Notes: a model not told the origin generated them from the sequence alone. A DNA stretch of 12,751 nucleotides from Myxococcales bacterium (GCA_009885595.1 VFKJ01000210.1:1-12751), one strand, 5' to 3'. Counted from the stretch's first letter, positions 1-6,399 are shown. Numbers and translations: made by a program.

Positions 1-1025
1 ATTCCACGCCGGTGCGCAGGTCCTTCACCATGCGGTACGGCGCCAGCACGTAGCTGCGGATCTGCGAGCCGAAGCTGATGTCAGCCTTGTTGCCTTCGCG
101 CGACGCGCTCTCGGCTTCGCGCTTCTTGAGCTCGAGATCGTACAGGCGCGACCGGAGGATCTGGAACGCCATGTCCTTGTTCGCGCTCTGGCTGCGCTCG
201 GTCTGCACGGTGAGCACGATGTTGGTGGGCAGGTGGCGCAGCTGCGCGGTGGAGCTGGTCTTGTTGACCTTCTGACCGCCGGCGCCCGAGCCGCGGATGA
301 ACTTGAGCTCGTAGTCCTTCTCCGGGATGTCGATCTTGATGGTGTCGTCGACCTCCGGGTACACGTCGACCGACGCGAACGAGGTGTGGCGGCGCGCGTT
401 GGAGTCGTAGGGCGAGATGCGCACCAACCGGTGCACGCCCATCTCGGCCTTCATGTAGCCGTAGGCGTTGTCGCCCACGATCCTCAAGGAGGCGTTCTTG
501 ATGCCCGCCTCTTCGCCCGCGTTGTAGTCGCTGACCTCGACGCTCCAGCCGCGCCGCTCGCAGTAGCGCGTGTACATGCGGTACAGCATCGAGGCCCAGT
601 CCATCGACTCGGTGCCACCGGCGCCCGCGTTGATGTCGACGTAGCAGTTGAGGTGATCGTTGGGCCCCGAGAGCATCTTCTGCAGCTCGAGCACCTTGAG
701 GTGATCCTCCACGCCCGGAAGCAGGGCGAGGCCCTCTTGCTTGCTGGCCTCGTCGCCCATCTCCTCCCCGAGATCGAGGAGCGTCCTGGCGTCATCGAAG
801 CGGCGCTGGCAGGTCTCGTAGGCGGCGAGCTGCTTCTCGAGCGTCGTCTTCTCCTTCAACATGCCCTGCGCCTTGACGTTGTCGTTCCAGAAGTCGGGCA
901 ACGTCGAGTCGCGCTCGATCAGCGCGATGCGGCTCTTCTTGCGGTCGACGTCAAAGAGACCCCCTGAGGCTGGTGAGCCTCGCCTGGAGGGAGTTCAGCT
1001 GCTCGGTGAGGATGTCGTTCGCCAT
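1..1025 (-). CDS. prfB: Peptide chain release factor 2 (RF2), 3' end cut by window; needs +1 frameshift
   Basis: RF2 reads UGA and UAA stop codons on the ribosome and triggers peptide release in the cytosol. Reading starts at ATG 1025 (MANDILTEQLNSL...), runs 24 codons to an in-frame TGA at 953-951, and continues in the +1 frame with Asp25. About 341 residues are visible; the E. coli protein has 365, so roughly 25-30 C-terminal residues lie outside the window. The codon-recognition tripeptide region reads RISPYDS (Ser204-Pro205-Tyr206), followed by RRHTSF. The catalytic GGQ is at residues 249-251 within GSGAGGQKVNKTSS. Both sit one residue before their E. coli positions, which supports the start and the frameshift. 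The tripeptide is SPY where most RF2 proteins have SPF, and Lys rather than His follows GGQ. I see no strong Shine-Dalgarno sequence before the ATG. The gene is divergent from sodB across 118 bases. The identification is very secure. Confidence 0.96.
950..965 (-). other. prfB: Programmed +1 frameshift site of prfB
   Basis: On the minus strand the site reads AGGGGGTCTCTTTGAC. It has an internal Shine-Dalgarno-like AGGGGG, a three-base spacer, the slippery CTT codon, and the in-frame TGA followed by C. It matches the E. coli prfB site except for one base in the codon before CTT (TCT for TAT). In this known autoregulatory circuit, low RF2 makes the ribosome pause at the poor UGAC stop and slip +1 from CUU to UUU, so more RF2 is made. 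The downstream frame continues RF2 homology immediately, so this is not a sequencing error. Confidence 0.95.
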
Positions 1026-1131
1026 GGGGAGCTACCCGTACACAGTTCGGTTCGCGGGACGCAAGCAGCATTCCCCTGCTGACAACGCCGGTCGGGGCCA
1101 TTAACTGTCGCCCATCAGTCCCACCCGAACG

Positions 1132-1137
1132 AAGGAG
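1132..1137 (+). promoter_or_regulatory. Ribosome binding site of sodB
   Basis: AAGGAG lies six bases before ATG 1144, the best-formed Shine-Dalgarno sequence in the window. The rest of the 118-base prfB-sodB intergenic region must hold both divergent promoters. A weak candidate for sodB is CTGACA at 1079-1084 with TTAACT at 1101-1106 (spacer 16), which I do not consider established. A 5-bp inverted repeat, AGCAG (1064-1068) and CTGCT (1076-1080), also lies there. Confidence 0.7.
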
Positions 1138-1143
1138 TCACCC

Positions 1144-1722
1144 ATGAAGTTCGAGCTGGATCCCCTCCCCTACGCCAAGAACGCGCTGGTCCCCCACCTG
1201 TCCGAGGAGACGTTCTCGTTTCACTACGAGAAGCACCACCAGGCGTACATGACGAACCTGAAGAAGCTGCTCGAGGGCAAGCCCGAGGCCGAGAAGAGCC
1301 TCGAGGAGATCGTGAAGACCTCGTCGGGCGGCGTGTTCAACAACGCGGCCCAGGTGTGGAACCACACCTTCTATTGGAACTCGATGAAGCCGGCCGGCGG
1401 CAACGAGCCCACCGGCGCCCTGGCCGACGCGATCAAGAAGGACTTCGGCAGCTTCGCCGACTTCAAGAGCCAGTTCTCCACCGCCTGCATCGGCCAGTTC
1501 GGCTCGGGCTGGGGTTGGCTGGTGAAGGACGGCGACAAGCTGAAGATCGTCACCACCGGCAACGCCGAGACGCCGATCACCAAGGGCCAGAAGCCGCTGA
1601 TCACCTGCGACGTCTGGGAGCACGCGTACTACATCGACTACCGCAACCTCCGCGCGAAGTACGTGGAGACGTACCTCGAGAAGCTCGTGAACTGGGACTT
1701 CGCCACGGCGAACTTCAAGTAA
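1144..1722 (+). CDS. sodB: Superoxide dismutase, Fe type
   Basis: This 192-aa cytosolic enzyme converts superoxide to oxygen and hydrogen peroxide. It has the length and sequence of E. coli SodB, starting FELDPLPYAKNAL and ending in the NWDFA region. The four metal ligands are visible: His27, His74 (in NHTFYWNS), Asp156 and His160 (in DVWEHAYYIDYRN). Gln70, in NNAAQVWNH, is the outer-sphere glutamine typical of iron enzymes; manganese enzymes carry it in the C-terminal half. That makes iron the likely metal, although cambialistic use cannot be excluded. There is no signal peptide. The start is fixed by AAGGAG six bases upstream. The last 8 bases overlap the end of the convergent gene on the minus strand. 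It appears to be a single-gene transcription unit. Confidence 0.96.
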   Translation: MKFELDPLPYAKNALVPHLSEETFSFHYEKHHQAYMTNLKKLLEGKPEAEKSLEEIVKTSSGGVFNNAAQVWNHTFYWNSMKPAGGNEPTGALADAIKKDFGSFADFKSQFSTACIGQFGSGWGWLVKDGDKLKIVTTGNAETPITKGQKPLITCDVWEHAYYIDYRNLRAKYVETYLEKLVNWDFATANFK

Positions 1723-2962
1723 CTCGACTGCGCTTCGCGTCGAGCCACCACATCGCCGCGAAGCCCACGTTGAGCGGTACCAGGATCGAGAGGATGTTGC
1801 CGTTGGCCTGATCCGCTGACGGCAACACCTTGATCAACACGCCCAGCAGCGAGCCCGCCGCGAGCACCGTCCACACCGCGCGGTTCCACTTCGGCGCTCT
1901 CTTCGCACCCCACATCAACATCACGCCCAACGGCAGCAGCGCCAACGAGACCGGGTTCGCCTGGAAGATGTTCTCGTTGCCGAAGGTGACGTCGTGATCG
2001 GTGAAGCTCATCAAGAAGCCGAGCGCCGAGCCGAGCACGCCGAGCACGAGGCCCAAGAGCGCGGTGAAGAGCCCCAGCAACACCCGCGGTCCCTTCTTGC
2101 CGGTGCGGCCCCAGTGACCGAGGGCGAACGCCAGGCCCGCGAGCAACAGCCCCACCATCAGCTCGTACGGAATCCAGTTCGGAGCGAGCTGCGGGGGGGG
2201 CTTGCGGTTGCTCTTGAACCAGTCGACCTGCCGCTTCACCAGCGGGCGCGCGGAGCCCTCGGCGCGCTTCACCTGGAAGACCTGCAGCTGCTGCTCGAGC
2301 TCGTCGGGCAGGTACGCGTCCTTCTGCATGCTGATCGGCTGGTCCAGTGAGTCGGCCTGCAGGTAGTCGAGGATGAGCGACATCGGCGGGTTCACCATCG
2401 AGTAGCGCAGGGTGTGCTGGCGCAGCGTCATCCGCGAGGTGCCCGCGGTGGCCGCCTTCAGCTGCCCGCCCAGCGCCGCGTCGATGATGTCGCGCGGCCT
2501 CGTGGAGCAATTGTCGTTGTAGTGGTGGTACCGGTAGTAGCGATTGTCCGGCAGCACGTGCGTACCGAGCGCGGTGGCGATCTTCATCGCTTCGCCGGGC
2601 TCGAGATCGAGCTCCTGCAGCCGCACGTCGCGGTTCAAGTGCTGCTTGTAGAAGCCGAAGGTGCCCAGCACCGAATCGTCGGCCACCCAGAAGATCAGCC
2701 GCCCCTTCGCGAAGTCCTTCACGAAGCCGACGGTGTCGCCTTCCTTCGGGCCGAACATGCCGAAGTTGTAGAGGCGGGCGTGCTTGAGCCGGCGATCTTC
2801 GACGACGAACGAGGTGTGCCCCCACCACTCCACCAGCGAGTCACCGGGACTGAAGGTCACCAGGGTGACGGAGAGGTCGGCGGGCTGCGATTCACCCGTC
2901 ATCCACGGGGGGAGCGACTGCGCGGCGGTGGTCGCGACGAGAAGGGAGAGGACGTGAAGCAC
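1715..2962 (-). CDS. Membrane protein with Lnb-type (DUF4105) N-terminal periplasmic domain
   Basis: This 415-aa protein starts at GTG 2962. A short signal-like segment (MLHVLSLLVATTAAQS) is followed by a periplasmic domain of about residues 28-255. The C-terminal part has about five hydrophobic helices, near 266-284, 293-320, 337-352, 363-380 and 390-407. The periplasmic domain has the hallmarks of the DUF4105 family: GHTSFVV (His49), YNFGMFG and YNDNCSTRPRD (Cys152). The Bacteroides family member Lnb is reported to be a lipoprotein N-acyltransferase with a thiol-type active site, and Cys152 and His49 fit such a role. Whether this protein acylates lipoproteins is inference. No Shine-Dalgarno sequence is visible, but CTAGAT lies about 9 bases before the GTG, so a nearly leaderless transcript is possible. 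The stop codon lies inside the end of sodB on the other strand. Confidence 0.85.
   Translation of the reverse strand: MLHVLSLLVATTAAQSLPPWMTGESQPADLSVTLVTFSPGDSLVEWWGHTSFVVEDRRLKHARLYNFGMFGPKEGDTVGFVKDFAKGRLIFWVADDSVLGTFGFYKQHLNRDVRLQELDLEPGEAMKIATALGTHVLPDNRYYRYHHYNDNCSTRPRDIIDAALGGQLKAATAGTSRMTLRQHTLRYSMVNPPMSLILDYLQADSLDQPISMQKDAYLPDELEQQLQVFQVKRAEGSARPLVKRQVDWFKSNRKPPPQLAPNWIPYELMVGLLLAGLAFALGHWGRTGKKGPRVLLGLFTALLGLVLGVLGSALGFLMSFTDHDVTFGNENIFQANPVSLALLPLGVMLMWGAKRAPKWNRAVWTVLAAGSLLGVLIKVLPSADQANGNILSILVPLNVGFAAMWWLDAKRSRVT
1723..1744. terminator. Hairpin directly after sodB, possible terminator or 3' end stabiliser
   Basis: CTCGAC (1723-1728) pairs with GTCGAG (1739-1744), and inside it GCG (1730-1732) pairs with CGC (1736-1738) around a CTT loop, with one bulged T. 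The stem begins at the base after the sodB stop codon. No T-run follows on either strand, so it is not a textbook intrinsic terminator. The same bases encode the last residues of the convergent Lnb-domain gene, so the structure forms inside that reading frame. Confidence 0.45.
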
Positions 2963-2993
2963 GGCCGTCGCATCTAGCGCAGTTCGGGGGGGA

Positions 2994-3021
2994 TTGAGGG
3001 GCTGCGGTGTTGCGGTATGTT
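2994..3021 (+). promoter_or_regulatory. Candidate promoter of the small-protein/nucleotidyltransferase module
   Basis: TTGAGG (2994-2999) and TATGTT (3016-3021) are separated by 16 bases, a fair sigma-70-like pair. Transcription would then start near 3028, next to the in-frame GTG at 3029. If so, the first gene would have a leaderless message starting at that GTG and not at the ATG at 3017, which would lie within the -10 box. This is from inspection only. Confidence 0.35.
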
Positions 3022-3232
3022 TCCTCTCGTGAGCGAGCCAGGCCCGAGCAGAATCGAAACGATCATCGCCTCACTCGACCCCGACGTGACCGCAGCGAAG
3101 GCAGACGTCGATCTCACCCTGCTCCAGGCGGCACTTCGCCGCTCGCCAGAAGAGCGGCTCGACGCTGCGTATCGGGTCCTGCGCGATCTCGTGCGCATCA
3201 GAGAGGGACATGCCGCATCCGCGCATCGCTGA
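3017..3232 (+). CDS. Small helical protein encoded with a nucleotidyltransferase
   Basis: This protein is 71 aa from ATG 3017, or 67 aa from GTG 3029, which may be the true start because a -10-like TATGTT overlaps the ATG. There is no signal peptide or membrane segment. The core, VDLTLLQAALRRSPEERLDA followed by AYRVLRDLVRIREG (about residues 31-64), is charged and predicted helical. I recall similar short proteins with an 'SPEERL' core encoded just before nucleotidyltransferase genes in GC-rich bacteria, but I cannot confirm this here. Its last 23 bases overlap the start of the next gene, so the two are surely co-translated. It may be the partner or antitoxin-like component of that enzyme; the function is unknown. 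Confidence 0.7.
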   Translation: MFPLVSEPGPSRIETIIASLDPDVTAAKADVDLTLLQAALRRSPEERLDAAYRVLRDLVRIREGHAASAHR

Positions 3233-3698
3233 TCTCCACGGGCTCCTCGCCAAATTGCTGGAAGCTCGCGTGGAGTTCATCGTCATCGGCGGCGCGGCGG
3301 CGATCCTTCACGGGTCCCCGACCACCACCCAGGATCTCGACGTGGTGCACCGACGCACCGATGAGAACATCGACCGCTTGCTCAGCGCGCTGGCGACCCT
3401 CGACGCGACGATCCGCGAGGTCGCCAATCGCGGGCTGCGGCCAGATCGCGACCTGCTGCTTCACGGTCGCCAGCCGCTGCTGTCGACATCGCTGGGCGAC
3501 CTCGACACGTTGTGCGTTCTGAACGATGGCCGGGGCTACGATGAGCTGCTCGCGCACTCCATCGAGATGCATGTCGACGAGCGGCCTCTGCGGGTTCTGG
3601 ACCTCGACACGCTCATCGAGGTCAAAGCAGCCGCGAACCGCCCCAAGGATCGCCTCGTGCTGCCCATCTTGCTGGCTCTGCGCGACCAGCGCAGGTGA
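3210..3698 (+). CDS. Nucleotidyltransferase-fold protein (AbiEii/MNT-like)
   Basis: This 162-aa protein carries a nucleotidyltransferase signature. The strand FIVIGGAAAILHG (residues 23-35; Gly27-Gly28) is followed by TTTQDLDVVHRR with Asp42 and Asp44 as the metal-binding pair. GDLDTL (Asp97, Asp99) could supply the third acidic residue. The C-terminal LDTLIEVKAAANRPKDR (about 132-148) is the conserved helix-turn seen in DUF6036/AbiEii-like family members. Such proteins transfer nucleotides to a protein or RNA target, often as toxins or toxin-neutralising enzymes; the target here is unknown. A purine-rich GAGAGGGA lies just before ATG 3210, inside the previous gene. The stop is only 6 bases from the stop of the convergent ribbon-helix-helix gene. 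The fold is well supported; a toxin-antitoxin role is inference. Confidence 0.85.
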   Translation: MPHPRIADLHGLLAKLLEARVEFIVIGGAAAILHGSPTTTQDLDVVHRRTDENIDRLLSALATLDATIREVANRGLRPDRDLLLHGRQPLLSTSLGDLDTLCVLNDGRGYDELLAHSIEMHVDERPLRVLDLDTLIEVKAAANRPKDRLVLPILLALRDQRR

Positions 3699-3704
3699 CG
3701 ACCG

Positions 3705-4286
3705 CTACTGCTTGAACCAGCGCTGCTCGGAGGGGTCTTGCGACTCGCCAGGCGCAGCGGCCTTCCGCTGAGTCAGCTCGACCGGCTCGATGCCCGCGGC
3801 CTTCAGCGCGCCCGGGCCGGCGATCACCGCCGCGGGCGGATCGACGATCACCTTGGGCAGCTCTTCCGAGGTGGTGCTGGTGGAGGCGGGGATCGGCGCC
3901 CGCACGGTCTCTTCGTTGCGCGGCTGGTGTTGCTGCTCGGTCAGCTGCATCGGGGCCGGCTCCTGCTGCTGGGCAGCCATCGGGCCCGAGTTCGCGTCAG
4001 TGATGTACTGGGTGACTGCTTCCCGAATGACGCCCCCGACAGACTGCCCCAGCCGGCTCGCCAGCGAGGTGAGCGCGTCGGCGAGCTCCGGGGTGGCGCG
4101 GAACGCCAGGGTGCGGACCCCCTGCATCATCTGGGTGAGTTCCTGGAGCGCCATCGACGGCCGGGCCACGTTGAAGTCGCCACTGTCGAGCATCGCGCGG
4201 ATGCGCCGAGACAGATCTTCACGGGTGTACCAGGCGCCATCGAGGAAGATGGCCTCAGCATCGACGTCCACCGGGAATTGGCTCAT
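3705..4286 (-). CDS. Ribbon-helix-helix domain protein with Gln/Pro-rich tail
   Basis: This protein is 193 aa from ATG 4286; a GTG at 4298 would add MFAF. The N-terminal part carries a compact motif, IFLDGAWYTREDL (about residues 13-25) followed by RRIRAMLDSGDFNVARPS. Residues 59-95 (TLAFRATPELADAL then SRLGQSVGGVIREAVTQYI) fit a ribbon-helix-helix DNA-binding fold: a short strand, a helix, a turn and a second helix. The tail from about residue 100 is low-complexity, rich in Gln, Pro and Ala (for example AAQQQEPAPM), and looks disordered. Members of this fold bind DNA as dimers and often repress their own promoter. The gene is divergent from the Bat operon across about 54 bases, so it could regulate that operon; this is inference from position. 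I do not recognise a named homologue. There is no clear Shine-Dalgarno sequence. Confidence 0.75.
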   Translation of the reverse strand: MSQFPVDVDAEAIFLDGAWYTREDLSRRIRAMLDSGDFNVARPSMALQELTQMMQGVRTLAFRATPELADALTSLASRLGQSVGGVIREAVTQYITDANSGPMAAQQQEPAPMQLTEQQHQPRNEETVRAPIPASTSTTSEELPKVIVDPPAAVIAGPGALKAAGIEPVELTQRKAAAPGESQDPSEQRWFKQ

Positions 4287-4292
4287 GAACGC

Positions 4293-4332
4293 GAACACTA
4301 TCCCGGAAGTTCCCTTGCGTCGTCGCGTGTTC
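4293..4332. promoter_or_regulatory. Divergent intergenic region with inverted repeat
   Basis: GAACAC at 4293-4298 and its reverse complement GTGTTC at 4327-4332 flank 28 bases between the ribbon-helix-helix gene and the Bat operon. A second pair, TTCCC (4310-4314) and GGGAA (4335-4339), is nested with it. The divergent promoters must share this space. The repeats are possible operator half-sites for the neighbouring DNA-binding protein, but short repeats like these also occur by chance. Confidence 0.3.
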
Positions 4333-4340
4333 TCGGGAAT

Positions 4341-5303
4341 GTGTCCTGCGCCTTGGTCCGACTGATTTCACTCGTCTGCTTGATCGTGGCTGCGGCGGCT
4401 CCCGCCTCGGAACCCGACGGCGGACTGCCGCCTCCAGAGCAGCTGCGGGTGCGCGTGAAGCCCGAGCACGTGAAGCTGGGCGAGCCCGTCACCCTGGAGA
4501 TCGTCGTCACTCACGACCCGGGGCAGAGGTACGAGCTCAAGACCCCGGGAGATCTCGGGGACTTCGAGTACCTCGAGCAGGAGCGCAGCCGCGTCGATGG
4601 CAGCGGCCGCTCGACCACCACCCTCGAGGTGAAGCTGTCGGCCTTCAAGCTGGGCACCCTGGACACGCCGCAGCTCGAGCTCGAGGTGACCGCGCCCGAA
4701 GGCGTCGCCACCCTGCCCGTGCCGCGCGCGAAGCTGACCGTCGACTCCTCGCTGCCGCCCGACGCCCAGACCAAGGGCGAGAACCTGTACGACGTGAAGG
4801 CGCCCGAGGAGGTGCCGATTCGCAGCTGGCGGCTCCTCTACCTTCTGGGGGGGCTGCTCGCGCTCGCGGCGATCGGGTACGCAATCATGCGCTACCTGGC
4901 GCGCCCAAAACCGATGACGCCCGTGTACGTGCCGCCGCCCGAGCCGCTGCACGTGCGCGCGATCCGCCAGCTCGACGCGCTCGCGGCGGAGAACCTGCCT
5001 GCGAAGGGCGAGTTCAAGTCGTTCTACTTCCGCCTCTCGGAGATCACCCGCGGGTACCTCGGGGGGCTGTATGGCTTCGAGGCGCTGGAGAGCACCACGC
5101 CCGAGCTGCTCAACGCCCTGCGCGCCCGCACCACGCCGGGCCTGCCGATGACGGACCTGACGACCTTCGCCGAAGCGTCCGACTTCGTGCGCTACGCCAA
5201 GGAACAGCCCGACCTCGACGAGTGCAAGACGCACCTCGAGCTGGCGTATCGCATCGTTCACTCCACCCAGGCCGCGACCGTTCCGCCCCGACCTGCGCCA
5301 TGA
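4341..5303 (+). CDS. BatD-like / DUF4381-type membrane protein, first gene of Bat operon
   Basis: This protein is 320 aa from GTG 4341; TTG 4353 is an alternative start. Residues 5-22 (VRLISLVCLIVAAAA) form a signal peptide ending near PAS. A beta-rich periplasmic domain (about 34-136) begins LRVRVKPEHVKLGEPVTLEI, the usual opening of BatD-type Ig-like domains. A membrane helix lies at 164-186 (LLYLLGGLLALAAIGYAIM). The cytosolic C-terminus (about 200-307) is helical, with FYFRLSEITRGYLGGLYG and DFVRYA (281-286). This layout mirrors that of BatD in the same operon. In other bacteria a DUF4381-type protein lies between DUF58 and the first VWA protein, exactly this position. It probably helps assemble the Bat complex at the inner membrane; no biochemical role is known. 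The frame stays open far upstream on this strand, but that stretch is antisense to another gene. Confidence 0.8.
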   Translation: MSCALVRLISLVCLIVAAAAPASEPDGGLPPPEQLRVRVKPEHVKLGEPVTLEIVVTHDPGQRYELKTPGDLGDFEYLEQERSRVDGSGRSTTTLEVKLSAFKLGTLDTPQLELEVTAPEGVATLPVPRAKLTVDSSLPPDAQTKGENLYDVKAPEEVPIRSWRLLYLLGGLLALAAIGYAIMRYLARPKPMTPVYVPPPEPLHVRAIRQLDALAAENLPAKGEFKSFYFRLSEITRGYLGGLYGFEALESTTPELLNALRARTTPGLPMTDLTTFAEASDFVRYAKEQPDLDECKTHLELAYRIVHSTQAATVPPRPAP

Positions 5304-5320
5304 TCTGGGTCCCTCCGCCT

Positions 5321-5385
5321 CGGCCAGTCGGCCGCTTCGCTCCCGCCAGTCTCGCGCAGCGTTCCGCTGCTGGCGGCTTCGCTCC
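5321..5385. repeat. Structured spacer: two hairpins and a direct repeat before batA
   Basis: Hairpin 1 is CGGCC (5321-5325), loop AGTC, GGCCG (5330-5334). Hairpin 2 has an outer stem CCGCCAG (5343-5349) with CTGGCGG (5370-5376) and an inner stem GCAGCG (5356-5361) with CGCTGC (5365-5370) around TTC; the stems share base 5370. A 14-base unit GGC(C/G)GCTTCGCTCC occurs at 5330-5343 and 5372-5385, the second copy ending right at the batA start codon. The spacer leaves batA without a Shine-Dalgarno sequence. It may be an interspersed palindromic repeat, an RNA control element or a partial terminator. Confidence 0.6.
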
Positions 5386-6399
5386 ATGATTCAAGATCTC
5401 TCGATCTTCCACAGCCCGCAGGTCCTCTGGCTCCTGGTCCTGGTGCCGGTGTTCATCGGCTGGACGTGGGTGGAAAAGAAGAAGCGCGCGGTGCTGCGGT
5501 TCTCGGCGGCCAGCCAGCTCTTCCAGCAGGGGCGCGGGGTGAGGCCGTTCCTGCTGTGGATGCTCCCCACCCTGCGCATCGGCGCGTTCGTGCTCGCGGT
5601 GTTAGCGCTCGCCCGCCCGCAGGAGCGCGACAGCCGCATCAAGGATCTCTCGGTCGAAGGCATCGACATCATGATCGCCCTCGATCTCTCCACCTCGATG
5701 GAGGCGGCGGACTTCCGCCCGAACAACCGCCTCCACGTCGCCAAAGAGGTGCTCACCGAGTTCCTCGCGGGCCGCTCGAACGATCGCATCGGGCTCGTGG
5801 TGTTCTCCGGCGCCGCCTACACCCAGGCCCCGCTCACGCTCGACTACGGCGTGCTCAAGGAAGTGATCAAGCAGCTGCGCACCCGCGTGCTGGAAGACGG
5901 CACGGCCATCGGCGACGCGGTGGCCACCGCCCTCAACCGCCTGCGCGACTCCGAGGCCAAGAGCCGGGTGGTGGTGCTGATCACCGACGGCGACAACAAC
6001 GCGGGCCGGGTCTCGCCGCTCGACGCCGCCGAGGCCGCGCGCGCCCTGAAGATCCCCGTCTACAGCATCCTGGTGGGCAAGGGCGGCAAGGTCCCCTTCC
6101 CCGCCGGCCAGGACATCTTCGGCCAGACCGCGTGGCGCGACGTCGAGATCCCCATCAACCCCGAGCTGCTCACCCAGATGGCGACGATGACCGGGGGCGA
6201 GTTCTTCCGCGCCACGGACCGTGAGAGCTTGAAGCAGGGCCTGCAGAAGGTGCTCGACTCGCTCGAGCGCAGCAAGTTGATGGAAGGCGGCGCGATGGCC
6301 ACCTACCGCGAGCGCTTTCACGAGTTCCTGCTGCTGGCTGCGCTGCTGCTGCTGATCGAGTTCTTCCTCAAATCGACCTTCTTGAGGGTGTTCCCGTGA
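5386..6399 (+). CDS. batA: BatA-type von Willebrand factor A membrane protein
   Basis: This 337-aa inner-membrane protein has two N-terminal helices (about 12-29 and 56-77), a VWA domain (about 92-290) and a C-terminal helix (311-328). The metal-ion-dependent adhesion site is complete: DLSTS (Asp100, Ser102, Ser104), Thr173 in DGTAIG and Asp201 in ITDGDNN. ARPQ (76-79) before the domain is typical of Bat VWA proteins. Bat proteins were named for Bacteroides aerotolerance. They are thought to form a periplasm-facing complex that protects against oxidative or envelope stress, usually with a MoxR ATPase; the reaction is unknown. The stop overlaps the start of batB by GTGA. ATG 5386 is preceded by a hairpin and no Shine-Dalgarno sequence. 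Identification is secure at family level. Confidence 0.93.
   Translation: MIQDLSIFHSPQVLWLLVLVPVFIGWTWVEKKKRAVLRFSAASQLFQQGRGVRPFLLWMLPTLRIGAFVLAVLALARPQERDSRIKDLSVEGIDIMIALDLSTSMEAADFRPNNRLHVAKEVLTEFLAGRSNDRIGLVVFSGAAYTQAPLTLDYGVLKEVIKQLRTRVLEDGTAIGDAVATALNRLRDSEAKSRVVVLITDGDNNAGRVSPLDAAEAARALKIPVYSILVGKGGKVPFPAGQDIFGQTAWRDVEIPINPELLTQMATMTGGEFFRATDRESLKQGLQKVLDSLERSKLMEGGAMATYRERFHEFLLLAALLLLIEFFLKSTFLRVFP

Noticed and set aside
233..967. Long plus-strand reading frame (244 codons) opposite prfB
   Set aside because: It is antisense to clear RF2 homology and is Arg/Val/Leu/Asp-rich, as expected for the shadow of a GC-rich gene.
1638..2828. 396-codon minus-strand frame within the Lnb-domain gene
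   Set aside because: It lies in a different frame of the same strand; the other frame has the signal peptide, the conserved GHT and DNCSTR motifs and membrane helices.
3738..4340. Upstream extension of the first Bat operon gene on the plus strand
   Set aside because: The frame is open by GC bias only; it is antisense to the ribbon-helix-helix gene and its translation is Arg/Gly/His-rich. The signal peptide places the start near 4341.
4368..5387. Long minus-strand frame opposite the first Bat operon gene
   Set aside because: Shadow of the plus-strand coding region; no domain, and Arg/Glu/Leu low-complexity composition.
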